NCBI GenBank assembly: GCA_902773925.1
Contig: CACYGI010000009.1
Location: 1 to 61,490, forward strand
Source: an uncultured Bacteroidia bacterium
Lineage (GTDB): Bacteria; Bacteroidota; Bacteroidia; Bacteroidales; UBA932
DNA length: 61,490 nt
Direction of reading: 5' to 3'
Positions within the stretch are counted from its first letter, which is position 1; the number at the start of each line of letters is the position of its first letter. The notes beneath the pieces were generated by a model, which was given only the letters and a program-made list of their open reading frames with translations, was not told the DNA's origin and made no database searches. Positions 16,046 to 25,060 of the stretch are shown here, piece by piece. The position numbers and the translations under genes were made by a program.

Positions 16046-16975
16046 TCAGAATCCTCCCTTTGCAATATTGTCAGCGATGCCGGCAACAAGGCGTGCGCGG
16101 GCTTCGACCGATGCCCAGCCCATATGAGGCGAGAATCGCATCCGTTCGGGATGCTTCATATTGAGCAGCGGGCTGTCCGCCGGCAGCGGCTCGCGTACGA
16201 ATACGTCCAGTGCGGCTCCGGCGATGATGCCCTCGTCCACAGCGGCGGCCAGGGCGGCCTCGTCCACTATGCCTCCGCGTCCCAGATTGATCACGAATGC
16301 CGTAGGCTTCATCAGGCGCAGCTTTTCCTCACCGATGAGTCCGTCGGTGCGGCCGTTGAGCGGCGCGTGGATCGTTATGGCATCCGAGCGGCGCAGCAGT
16401 TCCTCGATCCCGACGCACGGGAAATCGGTGCAGTGCCCCGTGCCGGAAGTCGAATAGTATATGACTTCCATTCCGAATGCGGTGGCGATGTCCGCGACCT
16501 TATGGCCGATGGTGCCCATCCCTACTATGCCCAGGACCTTGCCTTTCATTTCCGCGAATGAGCGGGAAAGATCCACGAACAGGCCTCCGGCGGTGTACGT
16601 TCCGTCCTTGACGCGGGCGTCGAAATATGGCGCCTGAGAAAACAGCGAAAGAAGGTGCGTGAAGGTCACCTGGACCACTGTGTCGGTCGAATATCCGGCC
16701 ACGTTGCGAACCGTTATGCCCCGCTCTGCCGCTGCATCCAGGTCGATGTTGTTGACGCCCGTGGCGGCTTCGCAGATCAGACGCAGATGCGGTGCTGCGG
16801 CAAGCAGTTCGCGATCAACACGTACTTTATTGACTATCAGGACATCGCAGTCCCCTACCCGCTCCTTTGCCTCCTCCGGAGTGCTTGAGGGATAACATTT
16901 CAGCTCGCCCAGGGCGGCAATACTATCCAGCGCGCTGTCTCCCAGAGTCGCTGCATCCAAAAAGACGATTTTCAT
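16046..16975 (-). CDS. D-2-hydroxyacid dehydrogenase, glycerate dehydrogenase-like
   Basis: This 309-aa NAD-dependent dehydrogenase has the Rossmann motif GMGTIG at 152-157, a catalytic Arg in the INLGRGGIVDE segment, and the catalytic His in FSPHMGW near the C-terminus. Overall pattern and length fit hydroxypyruvate/glycerate dehydrogenases, but lactate or other 2-keto acids are possible substrates. It is divergent from the polyamine operon; a weak TAACTTCG box lies on the minus strand at 17008-17015. Confidence 0.85.
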   Translation of the reverse strand: MKIVFLDAATLGDSALDSIAALGELKCYPSSTPEEAKERVGDCDVLIVNKVRVDRELLAAAPHLRLICEAATGVNNIDLDAAAERGITVRNVAGYSTDTVVQVTFTHLLSLFSQAPYFDARVKDGTYTAGGLFVDLSRSFAEMKGKVLGIVGMGTIGHKVADIATAFGMEVIYYSTSGTGHCTDFPCVGIEELLRRSDAITIHAPLNGRTDGLIGEEKLRLMKPTAFVINLGRGGIVDEAALAAAVDEGIIAGAALDVFVREPLPADSPLLNMKHPERMRFSPHMGWASVEARARLVAGIADNIAKGGF

Positions 16976-17028
16976 ATACTATAGGTAAGTGTTTTACTTT
17001 TATACTGCGAAGTTAACAATTATTTTAT

Positions 17029-17036
17029 TACTTTTG
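17029..17036 (+). promoter_or_regulatory. Predicted -7 box for the barrel-pot operon
   Basis: TACTTTTG fits TAnnTTTG. Transcription would start near 17042, exactly where the GC-rich leader begins. No good -33 element is seen. Confidence 0.5.
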
Positions 17037-17041
17037 CCGCG

Positions 17042-17124
17042 TTGTCCGGACCCGGCACCAGCGCGCAAGGCGGCAAGGGGACCGGGCACGCTATGTTGGA
17101 CTTAATACCTTTTTATGAAAAGAA
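17042..17124 (+). promoter_or_regulatory. Structured 5' leader of the polyamine operon
   Basis: This roughly 80-base GC-rich leader can fold. An outer stem GTCC (17044-17047) / GGAC (17098-17101) encloses CCCGG (17051-17055) / CCGGG (17082-17086), and CTTTT / AAAAG then flank the bases before the start codon. It could be a metabolite-sensing or attenuation element. I do not recognise it as a known riboswitch class. Confidence 0.4.
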
Positions 17125-18135
17125 ATGAAGAAACTACTCGTCTTCGCTGCAGCAATGTCGCTTTGCTGCCTTGCGCACTCGCAAGAGGCTGAAAGTCTCG
17201 GTAGTCATGCCGAGATGACCCTTATTCCCCGTGTTGATTTAAATTACACGCCGTATACGCTTGATCTCGGTCAAACTTCGTTATTTACCCTAATCGAGGG
17301 TAACTTTTCGGAAAACCTTTCCTTTACCTTTGCTGCCAATCTCTTTGGTCTGTCGGATATTCACGACATTGATCTGGCGTGGCCTTTCAAGTCACTCGGA
17401 TACTCCAACGCCAACAACGCCCTGCAGTTCCTCAATTTCACCTACTCCCTCGGTGATTTCGATTTCACCCTGGGCAAGGATGTGATGACCTGCGGCGGTT
17501 TCGAGTATGATGCCTGGGACTGGGAGGTTCATCCCTGGTTCAGTTCCAATCTCTGGAACAATCTCCCCGCCTATCAGTGGGGCGGCAAGGTGGCCTGGAA
17601 TCTGCTCGAAGGCGCGCACGTCTTCAGCCTGCAGGCTTCGACCTCGCCTTTCGGTGAGAGGCCATTCGCAAGCGGACTCTTCGCCGGTTCGTTCCAGTAT
17701 CAGGGCACTTTCGGTCCTTTTACATTCAGGACCAATGCCACGGCATTCGAGACAGCCAAGACTCATTATGACTGGCTGCTTTCGGTCGATGGCCAGCTGG
17801 ATCTCGGCGCTGCAGTTGTTACATTGGATTTCTACAATATCTACGATATAGCTTATAATTTTGATTCCGATGCACCGGTCGGATTTGACAGGGGACGCAC
17901 CTACCGTCTCGAGTGCGGTGTTCCTCTGGGTGAATCCTGGACGGTCTCCGCGCACGGCCAGTATGCAGTATGCAAGGCCGACGCAGACCTCAATTTCTGG
18001 AAGGCCGGCGCCTGCTTCGAGTACCATCCCGGCGAGGCCCTGCACGTCAATGCATTCGGTATGTATGACTCTCTGGAGGAAGCCCCCTACTTCGGTGTCG
18101 GCGTCCGCTACGAGTTGTCAGTAGATCTGTTCTAA
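17125..18135 (+). CDS. Outer-membrane beta-barrel protein in the polyamine operon
   Basis: The 336-aa protein has a signal peptide (1-19, ending CCLAHSQ). The mature part is made of alternating amphipathic strands (for example SFTFAANLFGL, NALQFLNFTYSL, DFTLGKDVM) and ends in the aromatic YELSVDLF, the usual last strand of a barrel. I infer a porin-like channel with 14-16 strands. The stop codon is three bases before potA, so it is co-transcribed with the polyamine ABC transporter and may let the substrate through the outer membrane. The family is not identified more closely. Confidence 0.75.
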   Translation: MKKLLVFAAAMSLCCLAHSQEAESLGSHAEMTLIPRVDLNYTPYTLDLGQTSLFTLIEGNFSENLSFTFAANLFGLSDIHDIDLAWPFKSLGYSNANNALQFLNFTYSLGDFDFTLGKDVMTCGGFEYDAWDWEVHPWFSSNLWNNLPAYQWGGKVAWNLLEGAHVFSLQASTSPFGERPFASGLFAGSFQYQGTFGPFTFRTNATAFETAKTHYDWLLSVDGQLDLGAAVVTLDFYNIYDIAYNFDSDAPVGFDRGRTYRLECGVPLGESWTVSAHGQYAVCKADADLNFWKAGACFEYHPGEALHVNAFGMYDSLEEAPYFGVGVRYELSVDLF

Positions 18136-18138
18136 GCG

Positions 18139-19527
18139 ATGCCTAAAGATATCATCATCAATCTTGAGCACATTTCGAAGTCTTTCGGAGACAAAAAAGT
18201 GCTCGAGGACCTCTCTTTGTATATCCGCAAGGGTGAGTTCGTTACGCTGCTGGGTCCTTCGGGCTGCGGCAAGACCACCATCCTGCGGCTCATTGCAGGT
18301 TTCCTCCAGCCCGATGAGGGCCGTATCATGATGGATGGCCGCGACATCGCGGGCATTCCGCCTTATCAGCGTCCGCTCAACACCGTTTTTCAGCGCTATG
18401 CTCTCTTTCCGCATCTGGACGTTTACGACAATATCGCATTCGGCCTGAAGCTCAAGAAGACTCCCGAGGACGAGATCCAGAAGCGAGTCCGCAAGGTGTT
18501 GAAGCTCGTGGCGATGTCCGACTACGAGGACCGCGACGTGGAGACCCTCTCCGGCGGCCAGCAGCAGCGTATCGCCATCGCGCGCGCCATCATCAACCAG
18601 CCCAAGGTGCTGCTGCTCGACGAGCCCCTCGCCGCCCTTGACCTGAAGATGCGCAAGGATATGCAGATCGAGCTCAAGGAGATGCACCGCAAGCTGGGCA
18701 TCACCTTCATATACGTGACCCACGATCAGGAGGAGGCTCTGACTCTTTCGGATACCATCGTGGTGATGAATGAGGGCAAGATCCAGCAGATCGGAACCCC
18801 CGCAGACATATACAACGAGCCTGTAAATGCTTTCGTTGCCGACTTCATCGGCGAGAGCAATATCCTCAAGGGCCGTATGCTCCGTGACCGTCGCGTGGCT
18901 TTCATCAAGCACGAGTTTGACTGCGTTGACGAGGGCTTCGGCGAGGATGTCAAGGTGGACGTCGTCGTCCGTCCGGAGGATATCTATTTCACGACCGATC
19001 CCGAGAAGTGCCAGTTCCGTGCCCGTGTCAATTCGTGTACCTTCAAGGGCGTCCACTACGAGATGTGGGTGGATACCGATACCGGTTACGAGCTGATGAT
19101 ACAGGATTATGACCCCTACCCTGTGGGCAGCGAGGTGATGCTCTACATCGATCCGGACGATATCCAGGTGATGAAGAAGGAGCGTTTCGCCAATGTGTAT
19201 GAGGGCGAGGTCACGGGCGAAGGCCGTGTCGAATTCCTCGACGCCGAGTTCGAGTGCGATACCGAGGGCTTCGTCAAGGGTGACAAGATCAGGGTCGAAG
19301 TCGCTTTCGAGAACGTCGATCTGCTCGACCATGACGATGATGCCACGACCACCGGCAACGTCGAGTTTATTCTCTATATGGGCAACCACTATCATCTTAC
19401 CGTCCGCACCGAAAGCGGCGAGAAGATCTGGGTGGATACCAATGACATCTGGGATAAGAATGACTTCGTGGGCATAAAGATTCTCCCGAAGGATATCAAA
19501 CTTTCCAAGGTAAAGGATGATGAGTAA
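18139..19527 (+). CDS. potA: Spermidine/putrescine ABC transporter ATPase PotA, long form
   Basis: This ABC ATPase powers polyamine import. It has Walker A GPSGCGKT (39-46), the Q-loop at Q85, signature LSGGQQQ (137-143), Walker B VLLLDEP (157-163) and switch H195. At 462 aa it is about 85 residues longer than E. coli PotA (378). The extra length comes from a second copy of the C-terminal TOBE-like domain: residues about 245-350 and 352-460 share a V-F---EF-C-DEGF start and similar order of strands. potB starts inside its last codons (19517 or 19520), so the genes are coupled. Confidence 0.92.
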   Translation: MPKDIIINLEHISKSFGDKKVLEDLSLYIRKGEFVTLLGPSGCGKTTILRLIAGFLQPDEGRIMMDGRDIAGIPPYQRPLNTVFQRYALFPHLDVYDNIAFGLKLKKTPEDEIQKRVRKVLKLVAMSDYEDRDVETLSGGQQQRIAIARAIINQPKVLLLDEPLAALDLKMRKDMQIELKEMHRKLGITFIYVTHDQEEALTLSDTIVVMNEGKIQQIGTPADIYNEPVNAFVADFIGESNILKGRMLRDRRVAFIKHEFDCVDEGFGEDVKVDVVVRPEDIYFTTDPEKCQFRARVNSCTFKGVHYEMWVDTDTGYELMIQDYDPYPVGSEVMLYIDPDDIQVMKKERFANVYEGEVTGEGRVEFLDAEFECDTEGFVKGDKIRVEVAFENVDLLDHDDDATTTGNVEFILYMGNHYHLTVRTESGEKIWVDTNDIWDKNDFVGIKILPKDIKLSKVKDDE

Positions 19528-20293
19528 GCGCTCCGTCTGGGCACTGCCCTACTTCATCTTTATGGTGCTCTTCGTAGTGCTGCCCCTGGTGATGATTCTC
19601 ATCTACTCGGTGCAGGACAATGCGGGGCATTTCTCGCTGGCCAGCCTGGGCAAATTCTTCTACGACAAGGATGCCTTGGGAACGTTCGCCCTGTCAATCG
19701 AGGTGGCTATCGAGAATACGCTGCTCTGCATCCTTTTCGGCTACCCCGCCGCCTATATCCTGGCTGACAAGAAGCTCAACCGCAGTGCGGTGACGGTGGT
19801 GCTGTTCATCCTGCCGATGTGGATCAACGCCCTTATGCGTACGCTCGCGACCGCGGAGCTTTTCACGATGGCCGGCGTTCCGCTCGGCAAGGGGACGCTG
19901 CTCTTCGGTATGTGCTACGATTTCCTGCCGTTTATGATTTACCCCATCTACAATGTGCTCAACAAGATGGATAAGTCCTACGCGGAGGCGGCGCAGGATC
20001 TGGGCGCGAAGCCTTCCGAGGTGTTCCGCAAGGTGACCCTGCCCCTTTCGATGCCTGGCGTCTGGAGCGGCGTGATGATGGTCTTTATGCCTACGGTTTC
20101 GACCTTTGCCATCTCGGAGTTCCTGACCAACAACAAGATCAAGCTTTTCGGTACCATTATCCAGGAGAATATCAATAATTCAATGTGGAATTATGGTGCC
20201 GCGCTTTCGCTGATAATGCTGGTTATCATCGGCATCACCACCCTTCTGCAGAAGGGCGATGCTGATAATGAGGCTGTGGGAGGGGTCATCTGA
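19517..20293 (+). CDS. potB: Spermidine/putrescine ABC transporter permease PotB
   Basis: This 258-aa inner-membrane permease has six predicted helices and the EAA loop ([27 protein letters not shown]), which contacts PotA. It overlaps potA by 11 bp and potC by one base (TGATG). ATG 19520 is an alternative start. Confidence 0.92.
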   Translation: MMSKRSVWALPYFIFMVLFVVLPLVMILIYSVQDNAGHFSLASLGKFFYDKDALGTFALSIEVAIENTLLCILFGYPAAYILADKKLNRSAVTVVLFILPMWINALMRTLATAELFTMAGVPLGKGTLLFGMCYDFLPFMIYPIYNVLNKMDKSYAEAAQDLGAKPSEVFRKVTLPLSMPGVWSGVMMVFMPTVSTFAISEFLTNNKIKLFGTIIQENINNSMWNYGAALSLIMLVIIGITTLLQKGDADNEAVGGVI

Positions 20294-21105
20294 TGAATGC
20301 GAAGCTGAAAGTCTTCGGTGCGCGCGCCTATATCTGGCTGCTGTTGCTCGTGCTTTACGCGCCGATTGTTTTTATCGCCATCTTCTCGTTTACCGAGGCC
20401 AAGAGCCTCGGCAACTGGACCGGCTTTTCGACGCAGCTTTATTCGAATCTCTTTACCGGTTCGATGCAGAATTCTTCGGGCCTGCTTTCGGCCGTCCAGA
20501 ATACGCTGCTCATCGCCCTTGCCGCTTCCACGGTCGCCACGTTCCTCGGCACCATCGCGGCTATCGGCATTTACAATATGAAAGGCCGCAAGAAGCAGGT
20601 GATGACGTTCCTCAACAATATCCCGATGATCAATCCCGACATAATCACCGGTGTCTCGCTGTTCCTGCTGTTCGTATTCCTGCATATTTCGCAGGGCTAC
20701 CTGACGGTCATCCTGGCGCATATCACTTTCTGCACGCCCTATGTCGTGCTCAATGTGATGCCGAAGCTTTCGCAGATGAATCCCAATATCTATGAGGCTG
20801 CGCTGGATCTCGGAGCTACGCCGAGGCAGGCTTTGCGCAAGGTGATGATTCCCGCCCTGCGGCCCGGAATGATCTCCGGTTTCATCCTGTCCTTTACGAT
20901 GAGCCTGGACGATTTTGCCGTCACCTTCTTTACACGCGGCACGATCGGTCTGGATACGCTCTCGACCTATATTTACGCCGATGCGCGAAAGGGCGGCCTT
21001 ACGCCCGAGCTCAAGCCTCTGATGACGATTCTTTTCCTCGTCATCCTGGTGGTTCTGCTGGTCATCAATATCCGTCAATCCCGTAACAATTCCGATAAGA
21101 AATGA
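20293..21105 (+). CDS. potC: Spermidine/putrescine ABC transporter permease PotC
   Basis: This 270-aa permease is partner to PotB. It has six helices and an EAA loop (YEAALDLGATPRQALRKVMIPALRPG), followed by SFTMSLDDFAVTFFTRG, a conserved PotC segment. It overlaps potB (TGATG) and potD (ATGA). Confidence 0.93.
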   Translation: MNAKLKVFGARAYIWLLLLVLYAPIVFIAIFSFTEAKSLGNWTGFSTQLYSNLFTGSMQNSSGLLSAVQNTLLIALAASTVATFLGTIAAIGIYNMKGRKKQVMTFLNNIPMINPDIITGVSLFLLFVFLHISQGYLTVILAHITFCTPYVVLNVMPKLSQMNPNIYEAALDLGATPRQALRKVMIPALRPGMISGFILSFTMSLDDFAVTFFTRGTIGLDTLSTYIYADARKGGLTPELKPLMTILFLVILVVLLVINIRQSRNNSDKK

Positions 21106-22394
21106 AAATCAAACTGCTGGCATTCGCCGCGCTGATTGCGGCTGCCGTTTCCTGCACCGGTGAGCGTGCAGATGTCCTGAAGGTGTACAATTGGTCCGAC
21201 TATATCGACGAGTCGGTGCTCCCCGAGTTCGAGGAGTGGTACAAAGAGATGACCGGCGAGGAAATCCACGTCGTTTATCAGACCTTTGACGTCAACGAGA
21301 CGATGCTTTCCAAGATCGAGAAGGGCCACGAGGATTATGATGTCGTCTGCCCTTCCGACTATATCATCGAGCGTATGCTCAACAACGGGCTGCTGCTGCC
21401 GCTTGATTTCGCCTCCATTCCGGAGGATATCAATTATATCGAGCTCAACCGTTCGCCGTATATCCAGGGTGTCTTCCGCAGCATCAATCCCTCGATCGAT
21501 GCCAATGAGTATTCGGTCGCCTATATGTGGGGTACTACCGGTATCCTTTACAACAGTGACGAGGTGACTCTGGAGGAGGCTTCTACCTGGGATATCATCC
21601 GCAATCCCAAGTTTGCCGGCCGCGTCCTTATCAAGGATGCTCCCCGTGATGTTTACGGTCCGGTGCTGATCTATCTCAAGCAGAATGAGCTTAAGGAAGG
21701 GACGGTTACCCTGGAGGATCTGATGCACGATTCTTCGGATGAGTCCATCGCCGCAGTCGAGGCTTATCTGAAGCAGGTCAAGGACGGCGTTCTGGGCTGG
21801 GAGGCTGATTTCGGCAAGGAGCAGATGACCAAGGGCCGTGGCCTGGTCTCTCTCAACTGGAGCGGTGATGCAGTCTGGGCTATCGAGGAGGCAGGTGAGG
21901 TTGGTGTCAATTTGGATTATCTGGTTCCCGAGGAAGGCAGTACCGTATGGTTTGACGGCTGGGTGATTCCCAAGTATGCCAAGAATATCAAGGCCGCTAC
22001 GTATTTCATCGATTTTATGTGCCGTCCGGATATTGCCATCCGCAATATGGAGGAGACCGGTTATGTTTCTGCAAATGGTTCGCTCGAGGTTCTTGAGTCG
22101 CAGATCGACGAGGAGCTCGAACCGGTTGACCTGAGCTATTTCTTCGGCGAAGAGGCTTCCGCCGTCCGCGTAGATCCCGTGCTCTATCCTGACCGCGCTG
22201 TTATCGAGCGTTGCGCTCTGGAGCACGACTGGGGTGCTGATACGGACAAGCTTCTGGCAATGTGGTCCCGCGTCAAGGGTGACAATGCAGGTGTCTCGAC
22301 GATTGTCGTGATCGTCCTTGCCGCCGCTGCCATCATCGTCGTTCTGGTCACCAAGGGTCGCAAGAAGCGCCACCGCAACCCCTACCGCCGATAA
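21102..22394 (+). CDS. potD: Spermidine/putrescine-binding lipoprotein PotD with C-terminal membrane helix
   Basis: This 430-aa solute-binding protein captures polyamines for PotABC. A lipoprotein signal ends at C18 (AAVSC). The mature domain shows PotD hallmarks: LKVYNWSDYID near residue 26, DVVCPSDY near 80, WGTTGILYN near 143 and a SLNWSGDAVWA region. Unlike the usual soluble or lipid-anchored PotD, it also ends in a hydrophobic helix (about 398-416) followed by a basic tail KGRKKRHRNPYRR, so it appears held to the inner membrane at both ends. It is the last gene of the operon; a strong terminator follows. Confidence 0.92.
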   Translation: MKIKLLAFAALIAAAVSCTGERADVLKVYNWSDYIDESVLPEFEEWYKEMTGEEIHVVYQTFDVNETMLSKIEKGHEDYDVVCPSDYIIERMLNNGLLLPLDFASIPEDINYIELNRSPYIQGVFRSINPSIDANEYSVAYMWGTTGILYNSDEVTLEEASTWDIIRNPKFAGRVLIKDAPRDVYGPVLIYLKQNELKEGTVTLEDLMHDSSDESIAAVEAYLKQVKDGVLGWEADFGKEQMTKGRGLVSLNWSGDAVWAIEEAGEVGVNLDYLVPEEGSTVWFDGWVIPKYAKNIKAATYFIDFMCRPDIAIRNMEETGYVSANGSLEVLESQIDEELEPVDLSYFFGEEASAVRVDPVLYPDRAVIERCALEHDWGADTDKLLAMWSRVKGDNAGVSTIVVIVLAAAAIIVVLVTKGRKKRHRNPYRR

Positions 22395-22416
22395 CCCCCA
22401 TTCGGCAACCCCTTAG

Positions 22417-22446
22417 ATGCCCTCCCCCTCCGGAGGGCATTTTTTT
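22417..22446 (+). terminator. Rho-independent terminator after potD
   Basis: The perfect 9-bp stem ATGCCCTCC / GGAGGGCAT has a 6-base loop and is followed by six T residues. Confidence 0.9.
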
Positions 22447-22790
22447 ATCCCCTGCCCTCCCTCTGCCCGCCGGCTTCCGCTGCGGCGGCAGCTTGCCTCT
22501 CAGAGGACTCCGCTCACTACGTTCGCTCCGGCCCCTCCCACCGTCATCGGCGTCATCGCTGACGCGATAACTTGCTGCCGGCGGGCCCCGTCCCCCTATA
22601 CTTGTCCGGGGGTGGACAGCCGTGAGGCGTGCAAAAAGCAAAGCGCCATCAGGCGCTAGCGGAGGTGACGAAGCGTTAGCTCGTGCAATAGTGTCACCGG
22701 AGCGGCGGGGTTTGGGGCAGAGCCCCAGTAAACACGGGTCGAGGCGCGAAGGCGAAGCCGGCGGGCATAGGAAGAGCTCGGCGGAGGGTA
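22447..22790. other. Gene-free, GC-rich, hairpin-dense element
   Basis: No convincing gene lies in these 340 bases. A 13-bp inverted repeat (TGCCCGCCGGCTT, 22464-22476 and 22755-22767) brackets about 300 bp. Inside are perfect short hairpins: GCGTCA/TGACGC (22550-22565), AGCGCC/GGCGCT (22642-22657), GGTGAC/GTCACC (22664-22698) and GGGGC/GCCCC (22714-22726). A third match to the outer repeat is at 22577-22586. It could be a dispersed palindromic repeat, a miniature mobile element, or a structured RNA. Open frames here are chance. Confidence 0.6.
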
Positions 22791-22803
22791 TGACATTTTG
22801 TCA
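22791..22803. promoter_or_regulatory. Perfect palindrome upstream of clpB (possible stress operator)
   Basis: TGACA-TTT-TGTCA is a perfect 5-3-5 palindrome 75 bp upstream of the clpB start codon and 12 bp upstream of the sigma-54-like element. It is a plausible binding site for a stress regulator. Confidence 0.5.
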
Positions 22804-22815
22804 GTTATTCGGGGA

Positions 22816-22830
22816 TGGCTTGTATATTGA
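22816..22830 (+). promoter_or_regulatory. Sigma-54-like promoter candidate for clpB
   Basis: TGGC-7 bases-TTGA matches the -24/-12 layout (GG at 22817-22818, then G-A at 22829-22830 at the correct spacing), but the -12 GC is GA. No TAnnTTTG box is seen nearby. Confidence 0.35.
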
Positions 22831-22843
22831 GAGGTGTATGGAT

Positions 22844-22860
22844 GGCTCCCGAATGGAGCC
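22844..22860 (+). other. 5' UTR hairpin of clpB
   Basis: GGCTCC / GGAGCC form a perfect 6-bp stem with a 5-base loop. It would lie at or just after the predicted transcript start and 17 bases before the ATG, so it could affect stability or translation. Confidence 0.45.
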
Positions 22861-22877
22861 GAAAAGGAGAAAAAGAT

Positions 22878-24929
22878 ATGAACAAAGAAAACCTGGAAAT
22901 TCTCGGCCGCTATGCCGTGAATCTGAATGCAAAGGCGCGAGAGGGCAAGCTGGATCCCGTGATCGGGCGTGATGACGAGATTCGCCGGGTCCTTCAGATA
23001 CTGAGCCGCCGCAGCAAGAACAACCCTATCCTGGTCGGTGAGCCGGGTGTGGGCAAGACAGCTATAAGCGAAGGCATCGCCCAGCGGATCGTCGCCGGAG
23101 ACGTGCCTGAGAACCTCAAGAGCAAGGAAGTCTATTCGCTTGATATGGGAGCGCTCATTGCAGGTGCAAAATATCAGGGCGAATTCGAAGAGCGCCTCAA
23201 GGGCGTGGTCAAGGCCGTTTCCGAAAGTGACGGCGAGATAATACTGTTTATCGATGAGATCCATACGCTGGTCGGCGCAGGCCGTACGAGCGGAGCGATG
23301 GATGCCGCCAACATCCTGAAGCCCGCCCTGGCCCGCGGCGAACTCAGGGCCATCGGTTCGACCACTCTCGAAGAGTACCAGAAATACTTCGAGCAGGACA
23401 AGGCACTCGAGCGTCGTTTCCAGATGGTAATGGTCGACGAACCGGATACGGCTGAGTCAATAGCTATCCTGCGGGGCCTTAAGGAGCGCTATGAAAACCA
23501 CCATCGCGTACGTATCGAAGACGATGCGATCATCGCTGCAGTCGAACTTTCACATCGCTACATCACCAACCGTTTCCTGCCGGACAAAGCCATCGACCTG
23601 ATCGACGAAGCCGCCTCGAAGCTCCGTCTGGAGATGAATTCCGTGCCGGAATGCATTGACGAACTCAACCGCCGTATCAAGCAGCTGGAGATCGAAAAAG
23701 AAGCAGTCAAGCGTGACGGCGAAGATTCCCCGAAGCTCAAGGCCATCGCCGAAGAGCTCGCAACCGTAGGCAAGCGGCGCGACACCCTGATGAAGCAGTG
23801 GGAAAGCGAAAAGAGCCTGCTTAAGGAGATACAGGACAACCGCAGCAAGATCGAGCAATACCGTTTCGAGGCCGATGAGGCCGAGCGCCGCGGCGACTAC
23901 GGCAAGGTCGCGGAACTGCGCTACGGCAAGATCGAGGACGCACGCAAGCGCATCGAAGAGCTTACCGCCCGCAAGGAGAAGAACGGCAACCCGATAGTCA
24001 ACGAATCTGTCACCGACAACGATATCGCCGAGGTGGTAGCAAAGTGGACCGGCATTCCCGTGGGCAAGATGCTCCAGAGCGAAAAGGAGAAGCTCCTGCA
24101 TATCGAAGAAGTCCTGCACCGGCGTGTCATCGGTCAGGATGAGGCCATCGGCGCCGTGGCAAATGCCGTGCGCCGCAGCCGCGCCGGCCTGCAGAACGAA
24201 AAGCGCCCCATCGGCTCATTCATGTTCCTGGGCACCACCGGCGTCGGTAAGACAGAGCTGGCAAAGGCCCTTGCCGAGTACCTGTTCAATGACGAGAACA
24301 TGCTTACCCGTATCGATATGAGCGAATACCAGGAACGCCATACAGTCTCGCGACTGGTCGGTGCGCCTCCGGGATATATCGGATACGACGAGGGCGGCCA
24401 GCTGACCGAGGCCGTGCGGCGCAAACCTTACTCCGTCATCCTGCTCGACGAGATCGAAAAGGCACATCCGGACGTATTCAACGTGCTGCTTCAGGTGCTG
24501 GACGACGGCCGTCTGACAGACAACAAGGGCCGTACGGTGGATTTCAAGAACACCATCCTCATCATGACCTCCAACCTTAAGCCCGATCTGGTCAAGGACT
24601 CGTTCCGTCCCGAATTCCTCAACCGTATAGACGAGATCATAACGTTCCAGCCGCTGACAAAGGAGAACATCCGCGACATCGTACTGCTGCAGACCGGACA
24701 GCTCAAGGAGAAACTCTCCTCGATGGGTATCACCATCAGTTTCACCGAGGAGTTCATCTCCTATATGAGCGACAAGGGCTACGATCCGGCGTACGGCGCC
24801 CGTCCTGTCAAGCGCGTGCTGCAGCGCGAACTGATAGACTCTCTTGCGCGCAAACTGCTGGACGGCTCGCTCTCGCGCGAGAGCGTCATCACCGCGACCT
24901 TCGAGAACGGCGTCCTAAAGTTGTTCTAA
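22878..24929 (+). CDS. clpB: ClpB-type disaggregase lacking the N-terminal domain
   Basis: This HSP100 AAA+ unfoldase rescues aggregated proteins. ATG 22878 gives 683 aa; the open frame runs to 22815, but ATG 22878 follows a purine-rich GGAGAAAAAG and starts at the usual short-ClpB position. The first AAA domain has Walker A GEPGVGKT (54-61), followed by a coiled-coil middle domain (about 280-410) and a second AAA domain with Walker A GTTGVGKT (452-459). The N-terminal substrate domain (about 150 residues) is absent. In the second AAA domain, about 20-30 residues usual between MTSN and [10 protein letters not shown] are missing. It is thus a compact isoform, perhaps a paralogue of a full-length ClpB elsewhere. 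Confidence 0.88.
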   Translation: MNKENLEILGRYAVNLNAKAREGKLDPVIGRDDEIRRVLQILSRRSKNNPILVGEPGVGKTAISEGIAQRIVAGDVPENLKSKEVYSLDMGALIAGAKYQGEFEERLKGVVKAVSESDGEIILFIDEIHTLVGAGRTSGAMDAANILKPALARGELRAIGSTTLEEYQKYFEQDKALERRFQMVMVDEPDTAESIAILRGLKERYENHHRVRIEDDAIIAAVELSHRYITNRFLPDKAIDLIDEAASKLRLEMNSVPECIDELNRRIKQLEIEKEAVKRDGEDSPKLKAIAEELATVGKRRDTLMKQWESEKSLLKEIQDNRSKIEQYRFEADEAERRGDYGKVAELRYGKIEDARKRIEELTARKEKNGNPIVNESVTDNDIAEVVAKWTGIPVGKMLQSEKEKLLHIEEVLHRRVIGQDEAIGAVANAVRRSRAGLQNEKRPIGSFMFLGTTGVGKTELAKALAEYLFNDENMLTRIDMSEYQERHTVSRLVGAPPGYIGYDEGGQLTEAVRRKPYSVILLDEIEKAHPDVFNVLLQVLDDGRLTDNKGRTVDFKNTILIMTSNLKPDLVKDSFRPEFLNRIDEIITFQPLTKENIRDIVLLQTGQLKEKLSSMGITISFTEEFISYMSDKGYDPAYGARPVKRVLQRELIDSLARKLLDGSLSRESVITATFENGVLKLF

Positions 24930-24978
24930 AACTATTAGAAAGTAGATTTGACACCTTTTCAGGGGAATAATTGTTAAT

Positions 24979-25018
24979 AAGTATGGGCCTGACCGTGTGT
25001 CGGGTTCATACTTTTTTC
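24979..25018 (+). terminator. Rho-independent terminator after clpB
   Basis: A 15-bp stem (AAGTATGGGCCTGAC with GTCGGGTTCATACTT, including G-U pairs) has a 5-base loop and a run of T. Confidence 0.88.
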
Positions 25019-25019
25019 T

Positions 25020-25027
25020 TAAATTTG
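25020..25027 (+). promoter_or_regulatory. Predicted -7 box for the C10 protease operon
   Basis: TAAATTTG fits TAnnTTTG, 33 bp before the start codon and directly after the clpB terminator. Confidence 0.6.
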
Positions 25028-25060
25028 AAGTTTGAAAAATGAATTTCTAACATTAGTAAA

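Noticed and set aside
18118..19395. Long minus-strand open frames opposite potA, the decarboxylase and V-ATPase genes
   Set aside because: They mirror strongly biased GC-rich codon use of genuine plus-strand genes; translations are low-complexity (Leu, Val, His, Asp rich).
22417..22790. CRISPR array
   Set aside because: Repeats are few, of different sequence and inverted rather than direct and evenly spaced.
22815..22877. Upstream start for clpB
   Set aside because: It would translate through the promoter-like region and 5' hairpin; ATG 22878 has a purine-rich lead and matches short ClpB starts.
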